DNA of 64,000 nucleotides from Homalodisca vitripennis (taxonomy: Eukaryota > Arthropoda > Insecta > Hemiptera > Cicadellidae): NCBI RefSeq assembly GCF_021130785.1, contig NC_060214.1, forward strand, positions 41,337,001-41,401,000. The letters are read 5' to 3'. The notes under the pieces are model-generated. The model ran no database searches, was not told the DNA's origin, and was given only the letters and a program-made list of their open reading frames with translations. The translations under genes were made by a program, and so were the position numbers. Position 1 is the first letter of the stretch, and each line of letters opens with the position of its first letter. This document shows, piece after piece, positions 24,678 through 36,300 of this stretch.

Positions 24678-25052
24678 TCATAATACGTTTAATACATTAA
24701 CATGTACATTTTTCAGTCATTTAATTTTACAGAAATATAATTTATAGCAACGTAAAATTATACAATGATAAGAAGAAATTAAATTTAAAATTTTAGTTTT
24801 TTTTTACTTAGCTTCGTTTATTTTCATTTTATTCAAAGATTTGAATTTTATATTAAAGTTAACATTCTAGTTCAACTTTGATTTTTAATCGAGAAGTTAA
24901 TTTTTATTCTATTTTATTGATAACAAACAAACTTTTTTTTGGAATATTTTATAAAAACAAGTAAACAAGTGGTCTTATAAGTGAATAAATCTAAGTATTT
25001 AACTTACATAAAAATTATGTTATTGAATCCCAATTATAATTTTGTAGTAAGT

Positions 25053-25056
<4 letters not shown>

Positions 25057-25121
<65 letters not shown>
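25057..25121 (+). repeat. (TA)n microsatellite, ~65 bp
   Basis: A perfect alternating AT tract of about 32 repeats, followed by two TTGATATA units. Confidence 0.95.
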
Positions 25122-25123
<2 letters not shown>

Positions 25124-26684
25124 ATATATTGATATATTGGGCTTACGAATATAATTATATGTGTGAACTTATATTTTAAATATACTATTAATTAATATTA
25201 AACTGGTGTTTCATAAAAGTCGTTTTTGAAGTACTTCAAAAAGCATTATCCTCTATATGCCCACAAAGATCAAACTCTCCACGGGAGTTGAAATAGGGTT
25301 ACAACATCTAGGATAACTATAAATTGGTTTTTTTATTTCTATATGTTTTAGAAAAATTAAATTCACCACACGTTGCATATACTCTAATCAGACAAATAAA
25401 ATAATTTTAATAAAGGTAATCTACGCATATGGGTTGTAATCCCTAAAATATCTATACAGCAAAATATTCTTATTCAGCTTCACAACGGCGATGGAAGATA
25501 TCTCTAACGTAAAGGGCCCTCAAAACGGACTTTTATCAGAAATCACATGAACAGAAAAATATATATGTAAGGTAATATGTATGTAACGATATTGGCAAGG
25601 AGAAAATCACAGAATAAATTAGTTTGTAAAAAATATTTAAAAAACTGATTACAATTTTTTTTTATTTTTACATTTAACATAGTAGTATGTCATTTAGGTA
25701 TGGTATAATTCTATTAAGTTTGTATAGCATTAATATGGACACAGATTAAATATATATTACATCTGTATTTTATAATTATTTAACACTTACCTTTTTATAG
25801 ATTGTGTAGGGGCCTTTTCTTTTTTACAATAACATATCTAGAAGAATTCATTGTAAATGAACTGAAGAAAGTACAATCTCTTACCTAAATATATAAATAA
25901 AAACATATTAAAAGTTGTTTCTTATTCGTTCACAATAAAGATATGACTGATAAGAAAAACATCAGGATTTATAATAATATAGTTGCGTTAAAAATGGAAT
26001 TTGTATAGTAAATTTCTTTGTACAGAAGAAAATATGCTTGTTTTTTGTGGGATCGTTAAAACACTAACCAACATTAGATAACGAAATAAAACAGTTTTAG
26101 ATTCTAATATAAATATAGCTGCACCCTATATACACTGAGGTTCAAAATTATATGAGGTGTAAAAAACCCCTACAAATTAATTATTATCAACTATAATTAT
26201 AATTTTAGAAGCTACCTGATATGTTGTTTCAATATTATTCGTTTCTCTAGCCAAATTAAAATGATAATTTTCCAACACAGCTAGCTAGTATAGAAAACAG
26301 GTATAATAGCCACGTGCAACAGACTGTGCTGATTGTAGCAGTAACAGTAAATAGCAGCTGCTGCTATTCTTGTTTGAGTAATGCTATTTGTTGAACGGAG
26401 TAGGTTGAGGTTTCCTATAATGAGAGAGCTAATTAATACCAAATGTATCCACTTCATGGTTTCTAGTGAAAACTTTGTTCGTATAACTTTATTTATGGCA
26501 GTAAAGAAAAATAACCTACTCAGAAATCATTAGTTTGCGAAAACATTGGTATTTTATATTGTGCAATTAGATGAAGTCTTTCATTTTATAATTAATTAAA
26601 CAACTAGACGGGTACAACTAAAATACTTCCACTTTATATTCATCTTGTGTTTTATTAGGACCAATAAGTAGATTGTTAGAAGTA

Positions 26685-26714
26685 GAATATTAATATCCAC
26701 AGTATAAGTCGTTT
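26685..26714 (+). repeat. 30-bp direct repeat, left copy
   Basis: GAATATTAATATCCAC followed by AGTATAAGTCGTT recurs at 31378-31407 as GAATATTAATATCCAC then AATTCAAGTCGTT. The two copies bracket the whole nested Ty3/Gypsy-mariner block. They are too long and diverged for a simple integration duplication, so they may mark a duplication breakpoint or chance retention. Confidence 0.55.
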
Positions 26715-26853
26715 ATATGGTGTGTGCCACTCTGCTTTGTAAAGTATTCAGTGAATTTTTATTTAACTGTTATAAACCTTTGTTAGAAATCTTTGGCAAG
26801 AACTTGTGTTGTATACAATTAAGTTGTGATAGTTAAATTTATTTTAACAAAAC

Positions 26854-26985
26854 ATGGCTCTAAAAGTGGACTTTTTAAATAAGAACGAATTAATTTATGA
26901 ACTGTGGTTCCGTCGTGTGGAAACAATTACTGATAGCACTGTAGATAAAACTTAGAAAATTTGTTGAGTAAACTTACTAGATGGC
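26854..26985 (+). pseudogene. Gag N-terminal remnant of the Ty3/Gypsy element
   Basis: The frame opens with ATG at 26854 and runs 33 codons to TAG at 26953. It contains FLNKNELIYELWFRR and TITDSTVDK, which resemble the L-x-x-E-L-x-x-E-L-x-x-R-G start typical of Gag in many arthropod Ty3/Gypsy elements. A shifted frame (26958 on) continues with a Leu/Lys/Arg-rich run before joining integrase-like sequence. Normal Gag would be several hundred residues, so this is a small fragment. Family assignment rests on motif resemblance only. Confidence 0.5.
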
Positions 26986-27040
26986 GAGACCGTGGTGAGC
27001 TCCATGCAGGCATTTCGGCACGTCCACTACAGAAAGTATA

Positions 27041-28376
27041 CGAGGTGTGTGTTAGAAAAGTAATGAGATTGGTAACACTGCGGGAGATCTGGCAACGTTG
27101 TGTCTACCGGCTGACGCTAAACCTGTTTATTTATCCCTTCCACTTCCTCAGTCCGAGTTACAACTCCGTACAGTTAACACATTAGTTTTTGACAGCGCCA
27201 TTAGTAAAGTTGTGTTTTAATTGTGCGTCACAGAAATGGAGCATCGAAATTTAGAGCAAACGTTGTGCAATAAAGTTTTGTGCTAAACTTGGTGAATCCG
27301 CGAGTGTGACTTTTGAAAAGTTTGAAAACAGGTCTGTGGGAAAACAGTGCTTATCGAGAGCACAAGTTTTCCGCTGGCACAAATCATTTTTGGAAGGCCG
27401 AGAACACGTTGAAGATGAACCTCGCTCAGGGAGACCTTTGACTTCAAGAACGGACGAAAAACATGGATCGTGTGAGGGCGCTTGTGAGATCAGACCGTCG
27501 TTTAACAATAAAGATGATCAGTGAACAGCTAAATTTAAACACTTTCACCGTGCATCAAATTGTGACAGATGATTTGTATACATGCGAAAGGTTTGTGCCA
27601 AATTGGTGCCGAAAAAATCTCACAACTGAACAGAAGGGACAATCGAAAAAATGTGTGCGTTGATCTTCTTGAGAGGATTGCTAATGACCAAGAATTCTTC
27701 AATTGTGTGATTCACTGGTGATGAATCCTGGATATTTGAGTACGATCCTGAAACAAAGCGGCAAAGTAAAGAATGGCACACTTCGTCATCTCCTCGGCCG
27801 AAGAAATGTCGAATGAGCAAATCAAAGATCAAGACCATGCTAATTTGTTTTTTTTGACAGGAAAGGTATCGTACACAAAGAATTTGTTCCACCAGGACAA
27901 ACTGTCAACCAAGTGTTTTATAAAAGTGTCCTTGAAAATTTGAGGAAAAGAGTGATCCGTGTGAGACCGGAAATTGCAGACAAGTGGATGCTTCATCATG
28001 ACAATGCTCCATGTCACACGGCCATTTCCATCTGTGAATTTTTGAACTCAAAACGCAATTACTGTTGTTCCTCAACCCCCCTATTCACCTGATTTAAGTC
28101 CTTGTGACTTTTTCCTCTTCACGAAAATTGAAACATGTCCTAAAAGGACGTCATTTTGGAACTCTGGAGAACATTCAAAAAGACTGTGACCGACCAGTTA
28201 AAAGCCATACCAATTGAAAGACTTCCAGCGCTGCTACCAAGAGTGGGAACGACGACTCCGCCGATGTATTAGTGCCCAAGGAAAACTACTTTGAAGGGGA
28301 TAACATTGTTGTTTGAAAATAATAAAAACTTTGGTTAGTATGAAAATCTGTCTCATTATTTTTCTAACACACCTCG
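27041..28376 (+). mobile_element. mariner (Tc1/mariner superfamily) transposon, 1336 bp
   Basis: The element starts CGAGGTGTGTGTTAGAAAAG and ends with the inverted CTTTTCTAACACACCTCG-like sequence (28351-28376: TTTTTCTAACACACCTCG). It is flanked by TA at 27039-27040 and 28377-28378, the target duplication expected for this superfamily. The left end has an extra GT within the repeat relative to the right end. The length is the usual ~1.3 kb. It sits in the integrase of the Ty3/Gypsy remnant, so it inserted after that element. The transposase inside is frameshifted. Confidence 0.96.
27236..28316 (+). pseudogene. mariner transposase, D,D34D, frameshifted
   Basis: The reading starts at ATG 27236 and ends at TGA 28314; the span fits a ~345-residue transposase. 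Recognisable segments are RAQVFRWHKSFLEGRE and DEPRSGRP (helix-turn-helix region), RVRALVRSDRRLT, then TGDES with the first catalytic Asp (27720-27722). Further on are YDPETKRQS, SSPRPKK, PPGQTVNQVFY, HHDNAP with the second Asp (28000-28002) and YSPDLSPCDFF with the third Asp (28106-28108). At least five frame changes are needed to read it through, for example near 27275, 27460, 27580, 27612 and 27712. No active enzyme can be made from this copy, although its catalytic codons survive. Confidence 0.95.
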
Positions 28377-29190
28377 TACATGGATGTATTTGGACCTCTG
28401 CCTAGATCTTTCAAGGCGGGATGAATTCATCCGCCAATAGTGGTAGACGACTTCACAATGTGCAATTGGGTCGTGCCTCTCAGGAAAGTGAATTCAGGTA
28501 TGGTGTTGTAAACTTAGAGTGTTGTAAACATATATATTTTTTAAACTTTCGTTTGCCGGAAGTTATTGTGAGCGACAACGCTACTTATTTCGCTAGAGAG
28601 TAATTAAGGGCAAATCTTTTCAAATGGGGTGTGACATTTATCACTAAAATCCCGTACAACCCCAGGGTAACAAATCTGAAAGATAGTTAAGAAACTTAAA
28701 TTCAATTTTGACATGCTTATATAGTGATTGCATAAGGAACTGGGACTCTGATTTAAGTAAAATTCAACAAGCAGTTAACTCGTGTGTGAATTACAGTACC
28801 GGGTATAGTGATATTATTTGATGTTTAATTTTAAACCTAACAATGAGTTGGATTTAAAGTGGAACTTGAAATTAATTTTTGAAAAATTTAGTGCCAAAGG
28901 GAAAATGTAAAAATTATGCCGAGACTTTGGAAAATTTAAGTAAAACAGTTTATTAAAATTCGAAGTTAAGGCCCTGCGATAAAAAACCACCGAAAGTTTA
29001 AAAATTAATGATGAAGTTTTTTTGTAAAATACCTGGACACAAAAATAAATTGGATAGGAAATTTGACGGACCTTACAGGATTGTGATTATTATCTCAGAG
29101 AAACAGTTATATAATACAACACACCAAGGACTTAACATTTTTGAAAAGAGTTCATCTACAAGATTTGAGACCCGCTTAAGTGAAAATTAA

Positions 29191-30220
29191 TTGGAACACT
29201 TGGAGTTGTTCTTTCATCATAAAATAATAAAACAAACCATAGTAAAATGTCATAATTGAGTAACCATAGGCCAAGTCAAGGTTTTGTGTTTTATTTAAGG
29301 TATTAAAAGAAAAAGGGGATTTTTTCGACATATAAATAAATATTACATGAAGAGGAGAATTACATGGCCTCAGGACTTTAAAATTAAGAAATTTAATAAT
29401 AGTGTCTACAACCATTATACTGTCTGATATTAGTATAAAGATATTATATTATTGATGTACTAACATTCCTTCTTGTGTGTCCAATTTCATGTTCCTATTT
29501 GTTTATAGTGAATGAATGGGAGAAAGAAATTAAGGTCAACCCCGTCCATTGTAATCCATTGTAAATAACTTGTTAGTAATTAAAATAAAATGTCTTAAAT
29601 AGTATAATAATGTTTATGAAGGAAAAGAATGAGCGATCTTCGAGTTGGATAAAAATTAAAACTTATTGAAAACAAAACGAGACAAGCTCTGAAATTCCGA
29701 CATAAAATAGTGACGAAGGGGACATATGTCATAGTAAAAGAGAATGTTCTGTTTATATGTGGAATGCTGCTGTGGAGGTGAGATACGGGAACAACACTTG
29801 CACTCACTAACACTGGTCACACACCGCGGACAGTACAGCGGATCCAAAGGCTACGGGCTCAGATTACGACGACACGGCTGCATCGACGCTCACGGATTGA
29901 CTGAAGTAACTTGAGGACGACAGGACATACATACATAGACGTCGACAGGAAAGATACCGGAAGGGACAAAAATACTTTGCACTGGGAAAGACTGACCGGC
30001 TGTAGACATAGAAAAATTAGAATTGTGAGGGATTAGGCTTCGCTATCTTGAGTCATTGACCTACATTCCTTTTTATAACGGTCAACTATTATTTGTTTTA
30101 CTTTTCTGTCTGTTCCAAAAACATTGGTGGGTAACTAAAAGATTAACGATTTAAAAACCATCTTGAATTGATAATTGGTGTTAAATTTCTTTTATTAACT
30201 GCTGGGCCGTATTTAGAAGT
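29191..30220 (+). other. Retrotransposon 3' non-coding region, no gene recognised
   Basis: The region lies between the integrase remnant and the polypurine tract. A relatively GC-rich patch at 29780-29960 contains GGTCACACACCGCGGACAG and similar words but no recognisable protein. The minus-strand frames at 29595-29847 look like chance frames. An additional gene such as an envelope was considered, but no supporting motif is visible. Confidence 0.45.
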
Positions 30221-30236
30221 AAAGGAGGGGGAGTAA
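30221..30236 (+). other. Polypurine tract of the Ty3/Gypsy element
   Basis: AAAGGAGGGGGAG followed by TAA lies immediately upstream of the TGTAGC start of the LTR. This is the expected position for the plus-strand primer of an LTR retrotransposon. Confidence 0.7.
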
Positions 30237-31243
30237 TGTAGCGTTTTTAAAGCTACATTTATTTATATTTTTTATTAAAACTTAAATTAAATGAAAATTT
30301 TGGGAACGAAATTTCAGGATTTAATTTTAAATTAGAATATGAAAAGTCAGGGTAAAAACGAACATGTAATCCTTTGGCAAGTTAGTACTCGTAGTTTTAA
30401 TTTTTAGGAAGGCAGGTTGACTGCCTTAAATTGATTAGAACTTGTCTTGTTGCGACTATTGTTCTCCTTGTTTGATACAGCTGGACCAATGAGAGAACAC
30501 CGCGGATGTCCTGCAAAGTTGCTTGGAGGAAGGGAATATATAAGCGCCAACTCATAATTGTCGCCCTTTATTGGTAATTTTCGTGAGTTAAGATGATTAC
30601 AGTGCACCGTGTTTCTTAATTTTTTTCAGCGAGGGATTTTGAGGAAAAAATTTAATTCATAGAAACTACAGAGAAATCTGAATAACTGATTCTCGATGAA
30701 CAATAGAGCACAATAGAATCATACAAGTTGCATTTGGTTCATAATTGCAAGAAAAGTGAATTAAAATTGAACTTTGTTAATAACTTTAATTGAGATTTGG
30801 AAAAAGTAGTAATTTATTAATATTTACAGTAATTGGATCTGTTTTATTGTGAATTATTAATTGGAAATTAATTGAACACTAATAATTGTTTGAGAGAGTT
30901 GTAATCTGAATTGCAGAGACTTGAAAGTTAAGGTTCAACTAGTGGATAGAGAAGTTTAAATTTTTATTTTGAATTTTGAGTGAACTTAGAAGTGAACATT
31001 TTTATTTTAGTTATTTACAAGTGGTATTTGATTTTCATTTTAGAAGAGAGCTCTGATTTTTGTTTGATATATTTGATTAATATTTTTTATTTCTTGCCAA
31101 AGGAACTTTTAAATTTACTAAAAGGTTTGTCAATTCTTTGTGGAAAATAGAGTGATAAAAATTCTGAAACGTTGAACTTATTAATTTTCCTGTTTAAAAT
31201 AAATCCTTTTTTTGACTTAGAACTGCGATTTTTATTTTAGACA
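30237..31243 (+). repeat. 3' LTR of the Ty3/Gypsy element (~1007 bp)
   Basis: The start TGTAGCGTTTTTAAAGCTACA contains a short inverted repeat (TGTAGC/GCTACA) directly after the polypurine tract. A CCAAT box at 30486-30490 lies about 50 bases before a TATATAAG box at 30537-30544. An AATAAA lies at 31198-31203. I place the end at TTTTAGACA (31243) because LTRs usually end in CA; no second LTR is present to confirm it. The left boundary is firmer than the right. Confidence 0.6.
30486..30544 (+). promoter_or_regulatory. LTR promoter: CCAAT and TATA boxes
   Basis: GGACCAATGAG and GGGAATATATAAGCGCC are spaced as in RNA polymerase II promoters. They lie in the first third of the LTR, consistent with U3. 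Confidence 0.5.
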
Positions 31244-31377
31244 AACCACATAGCTAATATTTAATAGTTAAACAATTTAGTAATAAATTGTACTGAATAT
31301 TCACTAGGAGTTTACTAATCAAAAAAATTTTATATCGTCTTGGATGTCTCATTGATAATTTAAATATTAATACTCTG

Positions 31378-31407
31378 GAATATTAATATCCACAATTCAA
31401 GTCGTTA
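31378..31407 (+). repeat. 30-bp direct repeat, right copy
   Basis: This is the partner of 26685-26714; see that entry. It lies between the LTR end and the start of duplication copy B. Confidence 0.55.
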
Positions 31408-31539
31408 TACTATCTATAAACAATATCACGATAATCTATAAACGTTCAAAAGATTCTAGTCCATCCTTTATGTATAAATACGCAATACGCAACGCCAAGC
31501 AATACATTTTGCAAACAGAGCCGTGTTTCTTGTTTGAAA

Positions 31540-32941
31540 CAAAGTTAATATTATTGGATGAAGAGCCTGGATATGTCTCGATCAATAAACAAGAGAGAAA
31601 CTGTGTCAGCCTCTTAAATGAAAGCTATACTAAATTCCATGGTTATCCATGCACAATAATCATAGAATCCATTAAAATGTATGTAGAAAAAATTGTTTTA
31701 TGAAAAGTTTTAACTTTTAAGATGTCATCGTTCTCGTGATATATTACCCCCTTATTCATTTAATTTAAAAATAATATTTTAAGTTTTATGATAATAAAGG
31801 TTCAGGTGAATTTGAATGAGTACTACAACGCAAGAGTGAGGTGAAGTAATATTTTGTTACCGGCTTTTAACATTGACTTTCCACTCTTTGCATTCTTCTC
31901 CTTTTTATTCTATGAGTAAAAGTTTCTATGGTAAAACTTTTATTACGGCACTCAATTTCCGTTATACATGAGACCAATATAAAAGTATTTGCTAATGCTC
32001 AGCCAAATCCCATTTAGAGACGTGCACCATCACCAAACTCAGTGTTGCGTTTAGAGAAAACAATATTTATGCAGGATTTCAAACCTTTAAGTTAGTACGT
32101 TTTCGAGAGATGCGGACATATAGGCAGAGAGACTGACAGAAATTGTAACAATAACCTTTTGTGTTAGGTTTACTAATTATCATCCAAATTTAATTGCTCT
32201 GTAAATTAATCCGATTAAAATTTACTACTTTATAAATCACCTCCGTTTTGTAGAAATATTCGATAAATGGTTCTCTTTTCTTTTATTAACGTCGTTAATA
32301 TTAGTGGGAGATATTTGTACATAAGTTACACGCTTTATACGTCAAAATTTACACATGAAAAAAGCAAATTTGAATGTATTGACTGTTATTTTAGCTGTGT
32401 ATGACAATGTGTGGGGTTAAATTTAATATGTTTACTTGGTATCAACTAAAAACGTTTCCATTCCAGATGACATACGTAAAAATATAGCTCTGCTCCAAAG
32501 GGTAACAAAATTACGGTATTATTATTATGGGAATATGTGGTTTGTCTTAACCGTATTTTACTAAAACACGTGTCGATAAGGCAGTTATTATTAATATATC
32601 CATACAAATATCAATTGAACATCCACAGGTTATCTAACGTAATACTACTTTATTCATTTAGGATAGTTTAAATTTTTTATAATAAATTGGTGATATCTAA
32701 AAATATTGTTATGAAAAATCCCTTTGTAAAATAAATTTTGGCCAGTAAATAATTGATTACAATTTTATAATTAAACACATTACTTTTGTAGATAGTATAG
32801 TTTAATCTACATTATTCATAGATAAGTTAGGATGTATTTAAAACAAATTAATATGTTAGGTTTCAACTCAAAGCATAACGATTTCCGTCTTAGTCGAGCT
32901 TAGCCTCCAACACCAACCACAACTGACAGCAAGCCGTGTGA
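31540..32941 (+). repeat. Segmental duplication, copy B part 1
   Basis: This is the colinear partner of 13915-15291. The frame at 31470-31703 overlaps the equivalent of the 13811-14122 frame but ends earlier. About ten base differences in the shared part all alter the peptide and none is silent except where a change also alters an overlapping codon, so it does not look coding. The right end is the 60-bp perfect island at 32882-32941. Confidence 0.9.
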
Positions 32942-33261
32942 CATTGTTAGATTAGTGTCAAGCTCAGCCTGCTACGGTCTGGTCCGTGCCTCACTTGTAG
33001 GAGACCAGTACGACCTATTTATCTTCTCTACTTTTTAAATTGCTTAAGTCTAGCATTCATGTAATAATATATGTCAGTATTCACAGTAAATATTGCCGTA
33101 AAATGGAGAAAAAGGCATGTTTCATTGCATTCTGCACGATAAGTTTAAAAAAATATTACTGTTAATTTAGCATAAATTTTTTTTAAAATAAATTTGCTCT
33201 TACAATAAATCAGGCTTATGTAATAAATTTAAAATGTGATTTTGTCGGGTTTCTCGCTTAC

Positions 33262-33347
33262 CTGTGGTGAGCTCTTCCATCAGATTCATCCTCCACAATT
33301 TCCGGTCGTAGTTATGACATAGAATAAGTTGGATATCACAAACAAGA
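33262..33347 (-). other. Candidate small coding exon (minus strand)
   Basis: On the minus strand, ATATTAG precedes an 86-base segment ending CACCACAG, followed by GTAAGCGAG, a strong 5' splice site. One frame is open for 28 codons and includes HNYDRKLWRMNLMEELTTG, which looks more protein-like than typical AT-rich frames; both other frames have stops. The polypyrimidine tract before the AG is weak. I do not recognise the family with confidence and no neighbouring exon was found, so this is a lead only. Confidence 0.25.
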
Positions 33348-36300
33348 CTAATATGATTATTATAAATTACCTTAGAAGGATTAAAATTAGAGGTTAATTA
33401 AAAAGGGTGTAGTATTAATTTTGAATTTTTCACGTATTAAATAAGTTTTGAAACCCTTTTTTACCCAGCAGGGGTCACCTCTCGTTGGTTTATACCTTAC
33501 AGTTGAACACACACTGAACACAGCAAAAGCTGATGTGTCACTGAAATTTAGGCAACTTTGCGGTTGTTCAGAAGCGGTACATCACTAACTGCTGTTAATA
33601 TTATGTTAATATTCTGGGGTGTAAGGGTAATTCAATAGGTCTAGTCTACTACAGGAGAGAACTGTTGGAGTTGGTATGTTTCGTTTCTTAATTGTCAAAG
33701 GTTCTTGCTAAACTAGGCATGAGGTGCCACCACCTGCCTGCTTTAACTTGAGGCTAGTATAAGTCGATTTATATTTATTTGTCTTACTGAAATCCTTATT
33801 TATATCTGAGCGATGCACTACAATACCTAAAAATTTATGTGTAATTTAATAATCTGTAGACGCAGTTTCTCAGTTATACAATATTACACAGACAAAATAT
33901 TTTAGTAATAAGTTTTTTGGTTCATATAAATTTGTAATTGCTATAATTTTAGCTTAAACTTGGATCAGTAAAACGCCTATTATATTTATCAAAAGTATAA
34001 TGCCTGAATTACCCAAAATTTCTTTTATTTCGCTATTGTCTTGAGCGTGTTTTCAAGTTATTGCATGTAAAAGTTTACTACATTTTTATCAATCAGTGAT
34101 GCAAGAAAATAGAAAACATTAAGTTTCAAAGATCTGTATTCCAATCTCTTCCTCAGGTTGATAATTAATCTAACACCACAGTACAATATAGATCAAATAA
34201 ACAAATTACACAAAGCGCTGTGTCACGGGAGTGTTAATTCCAAGTACACTATACCTAAACCGACTTTGCTTAATGGTTAGTTGGTTAGTATAGACCTTTT
34301 TTTACCTGTATTGTTTAATTGGTTTCCAGTCATTAATGTTAAATTTTTGTTAAGTGCATTTAAGGACACACTAATGCATTCGACTGCAAAATAATATGTT
34401 ATGTTATAATATGTTATATGTTGTAATATGTTATTAATTTAACAATGTACAATCCAATATGGACTGTTAAAATTGTTGTAAATCAAACTTTTTAATAATA
34501 ACAACATTTCATTTTCTTTTGAAATCTGCATAATAATAATTTTTGTATTCTATTGATAATAAATTAACAAAGGATACAAATATAACAGATTTGTCTGTAT
34601 TTTATTTATACTGAAACCATTACTACAGAAGATATTAAACGAGCTTTCTTTTCTTCCTATAAAAATCACAGAGCAATTAACTGGCAAATAATACCCAATT
34701 AGTTTATTCTGAAAATCGATCGTCTGAAACATCACTTAAACTAAAATCATTTTACTGTTCCAAAATATATGGTTCCATTAATAATAAGATAAGTGTGAGA
34801 ATCAAACAATCAGTAAAAGCTCACATAACGTACTCTGTTTAGACTTTTCTAGATTTTATATCGAAAACACAAATTGTTAAATGTGTTGTTTAAACAACTA
34901 CCATAAAACGTTCTCCAAAGTTGAGAAAAAACAATAGACGAAGTCTGAATTTTAATCTTTTCAGACCTGTGTATGTGTGTGTATTTCTTGATTGGGTAAA
35001 CACTATGGAACCTTAGAAACTAGTTAGACTACAACAGTCATAAATTATACTATTTTTTGACATATTTTCTTGATCATGGCAGCATGGCAAACTATATTTC
35101 TTTCAAATCAGAAGTATTCATGTACAGGCAAAGCCTAAACAGAAAACTCATTAGCAATGTTTCTTTTAATTGTAAACTGTTTAACATGGCTTATAAATAT
35201 TTAAAACCTTCATTCATCCATATGTTTATATTTTAATTATACAATCTTATGTTAATGGCACTGAATAGTAAGAAATATTAAGCAGTAAAAGTTAGAATCA
35301 TGTCTTACATTTTATAACTCTTCTTTTTTACAGCTAGTCTTGTATATCTGCATAAACAAACACTGCATAATTTTTCAATTTTTTTTTGTAAAACTTGTTT
35401 AAATTTTCTTATATAGGTATTATTTATTCAGTTCTTATAGGACTATATTAGTGTGCAAAAATGTTAAATAGGTGTTAAAATAATTAAATATATGTATTTT
35501 CTGTCATAAAACAATGATTACACAGAATAGTTGATGACATTAACATATTTTTTAAAATAATATCAATCTTCATTTCTTTAAATTAATATTTCGCTACTTT
35601 GAGGCTATGACAAAAAGTTTGTCAAGTTCAGAGACCAGTAGAGCAAATTATTGATGTATTTTTTAAATATAAATACCTTTATGTATTAACCAGAGATCCT
35701 AAGAATATCCATTTGAAAGTTTGTACATTCGGTCCAGTAATTTTTATCTGATTGAGTCAGCAAAACTAACAATATTATATTTGAAAATAATATTATTGAT
35801 AGTGTGGAGTTGCTCCAACCTAGGAATATCTCAAGTATCAGCGTGACTGATTGACGTGACTGTTGATCCGCTGATGGATTGTTCTGTCAGCAGATGTTGG
35901 CAGTGAACCGCTCAGCAAACAGGTATCAGCACGGAACATAAATCTTGTCACTTGCCTGATCTCAGGTGTTAGAGTATAGATAAGAAAAATTTATCACTAT
36001 ATGTCATTTCTACTATATGTAATAGACTATATTAATATTACAATGTGCTAATAACTGTCATTAATAATGCTGTTAAAAGACAAAAATCTAATTTGCATAT
36101 TTTAGTAATAAGATAACCTAAACAGAGTTTTCTAACGTTACATAATCCATGTTACAACTTAAGCTTATTTATTGCGTTACCTTTTTCAATCTATTTCGAT
36201 CTGTCATATATGTCTCTTTTTATTTTATGCATTACAAGTTGTCTTTAACACATTGCAGTTATTGAATTATTAAATTTTACATTTAAAATCAAGAATCATG

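Larger units (their letters stand above)
24412..26684. other. AT-rich sequence, no gene recognised
   Basis: The partner in copy B would lie beyond the window, so conservation cannot be judged. The 97-codon frame at 24454-24747 runs through a (TA)n repeat encoding Ile-Tyr and is not credible as a gene. Two (TA)n tracts are listed separately. Confidence 0.5.
26986..29190 (+). pseudogene. Ty3/Gypsy integrase remnant, split by mariner
   Basis: Before the mariner the frame reads ISARPLQKVY, the usual run-in to an integrase core. After it, MDVFGPLPRSF (28380) provides the first catalytic Asp. PEVIVSDNATYF (near 28556-28593) provides the second, and KIPYNPRVTN (28646-28675) precedes the position of the catalytic Glu. 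At that position, 28682-28684, the codon is GAT (Asp). A TAA at 28601 and further stops interrupt the frame. The C-terminal part has IPGHKNKLDRKFDGPYRI (about 29032-29085), a GPY/F-type module. The family is clear, but no function is expected. Confidence 0.8.
26854..31243 (+). mobile_element. Internally deleted Ty3/Gypsy LTR retrotransposon
   Basis: In order the block has a Gag-like N-terminus, an abrupt join to the integrase N-terminal edge, the integrase core, a GPY/F-like segment, about 1 kb of non-coding DNA, a polypurine tract and a 3' LTR. Protease, reverse transcriptase and RNase H are missing, so a large internal deletion is inferred at about 26980-26990. No 5' LTR or primer-binding site could be identified upstream of 26854. 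A mariner is inserted in the integrase. The element is dead: it has stops and frameshifts, and the expected catalytic Glu codon reads Asp. Confidence 0.75.

Noticed and set aside
24454..24747. 97-codon frame with an Ile-Tyr repeat
   Set aside because: The repeat is a (TA)n microsatellite, and the rest of the frame shows no domain or splice context.
27251..28017. Minus-strand frames inside the mariner (27251-27508, 27620-27892, 27829-28017)
   Set aside because: They are antisense shadows of the transposase; the sense strand carries all family motifs.
29595..29847. Possible Cys-rich small protein on the minus strand (CPRC...CKCC)
   Set aside because: It lies in the retrotransposon's 3' non-coding region, opposite to its transcription, with no known motif or conserved partner.
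29191..30220. Possible envelope gene of an errantivirus-like element
   Set aside because: No frame longer than about 70 codons and no signal peptide, furin-type site or transmembrane pattern on the + strand.
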